NCBI GenBank assembly: GCA_012032215.1
Contig: JAAURO010000055.1
Coordinates: forward strand, 1-8,534
DNA length: 8,534 nt
From: Limnobacter sp.
GTDB taxonomy: Bacteria; Pseudomonadota; Gammaproteobacteria; Burkholderiales; Burkholderiaceae_B
Reading direction: 5' to 3'
A program made the position numbers and the translations under genes. Positions 8,475-8,534 of the stretch are shown piece by piece (within the stretch, counting starts at the first letter, position 1; each line of letters starts with the position of its first letter). The notes under the pieces were generated by a model. That model was not told where the DNA came from and did not search any database. It worked only from the letters and a program-made list of their open reading frames with translations.

Positions 8475-8534
8475 ATGAAAATTGAGTTTTTATGGGATGA
8501 TAAAGCTGGTTTTATCTCTCCAGTCTGCAAGTCG
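8475..8534 (+). CDS. Start of a probable EndoU immunity gene (3'-truncated)
   Basis: ATG 8475 lies nine bases after the restored stop of the EndoU gene and stays open for 20 codons (MKIEFLWDDKAGFISPVCKS) to the window edge. No signal peptide is apparent, fitting a cytoplasmic antitoxin that would neutralise an RNase. The ribosome-binding site is weak, so coupling to the toxin gene is likely. The assignment rests on position only, since the fragment is too short for family recognition. Confidence 0.5.
   Translation, partial: MKIEFLWDDKAGFISPVCKS

Noticed and set aside
1..8534. tRNA, rRNA, CRISPR array, insertion sequence or attachment site
   Set aside because: Nothing resembling these was seen; the window is almost fully occupied by same-strand coding sequence.

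Overview
The window is the downstream part of a type VI secretion system (T6SS) cluster in a Gram-negative bacterium. The order is tssG (5'-truncated), tssH/clpV, hcp (tssD), a small putative lipoprotein gene, a putative effector domain, vgrG (tssI), an EndoU-type nuclease effector, and the first codons of a probable immunity gene. Everything reads on the + strand with very short gaps, so it looks like one operon or a few coupled transcription units. Middling G+C, the gene order and the protein style would fit a beta- or gammaproteobacterium. I lean towards a Burkholderiales-like host, but the sequence here cannot prove that.

Region 1 (1-4012) is conserved machinery: baseplate protein TssG, the sheath-recycling AAA+ ATPase ClpV (about 861 aa once one frameshift is repaired) and the tube protein Hcp. 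A hairpin without a T-tract follows hcp. Region 2 (4117-6934) is a spike/effector module. A putative lipoprotein with an atypical lipobox comes first. Next is a domain with the paired motifs DAFRHA and MDLWNNEVGR, which I associate with the DUF6973-like family. It runs through an Ala/Pro-rich linker into a complete VgrG with no clear ribosome-binding site between them. It may therefore be an N-terminal effector extension of VgrG (about 804 aa restored). Region 3 (6945-8534) is an AT-richer polymorphic-toxin module. It encodes a protein of about 506 aa with an unrecognised N-terminal region, a hydrophobic segment, a polar linker and a C-terminal bacterial EndoU RNase domain, followed by the start of a likely immunity gene.

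Working model: ClpV, TssG and Hcp serve the apparatus, and VgrG carries two payloads. One is the upstream DUF6973-like domain, whose neighbour is a possible envelope-anchored immunity lipoprotein. The other is the downstream EndoU RNase, whose immunity gene should be cytoplasmic. Seven single-base frameshifts, mostly in short homopolymers, interrupt otherwise well-preserved reading frames in tssG, clpV, the DUF6973-like region and the EndoU gene. Sequencing or assembly error is the simplest explanation, although real decay cannot be excluded. I found no tRNA, rRNA, CRISPR, insertion sequence or intergenic stretch over 300 bases.
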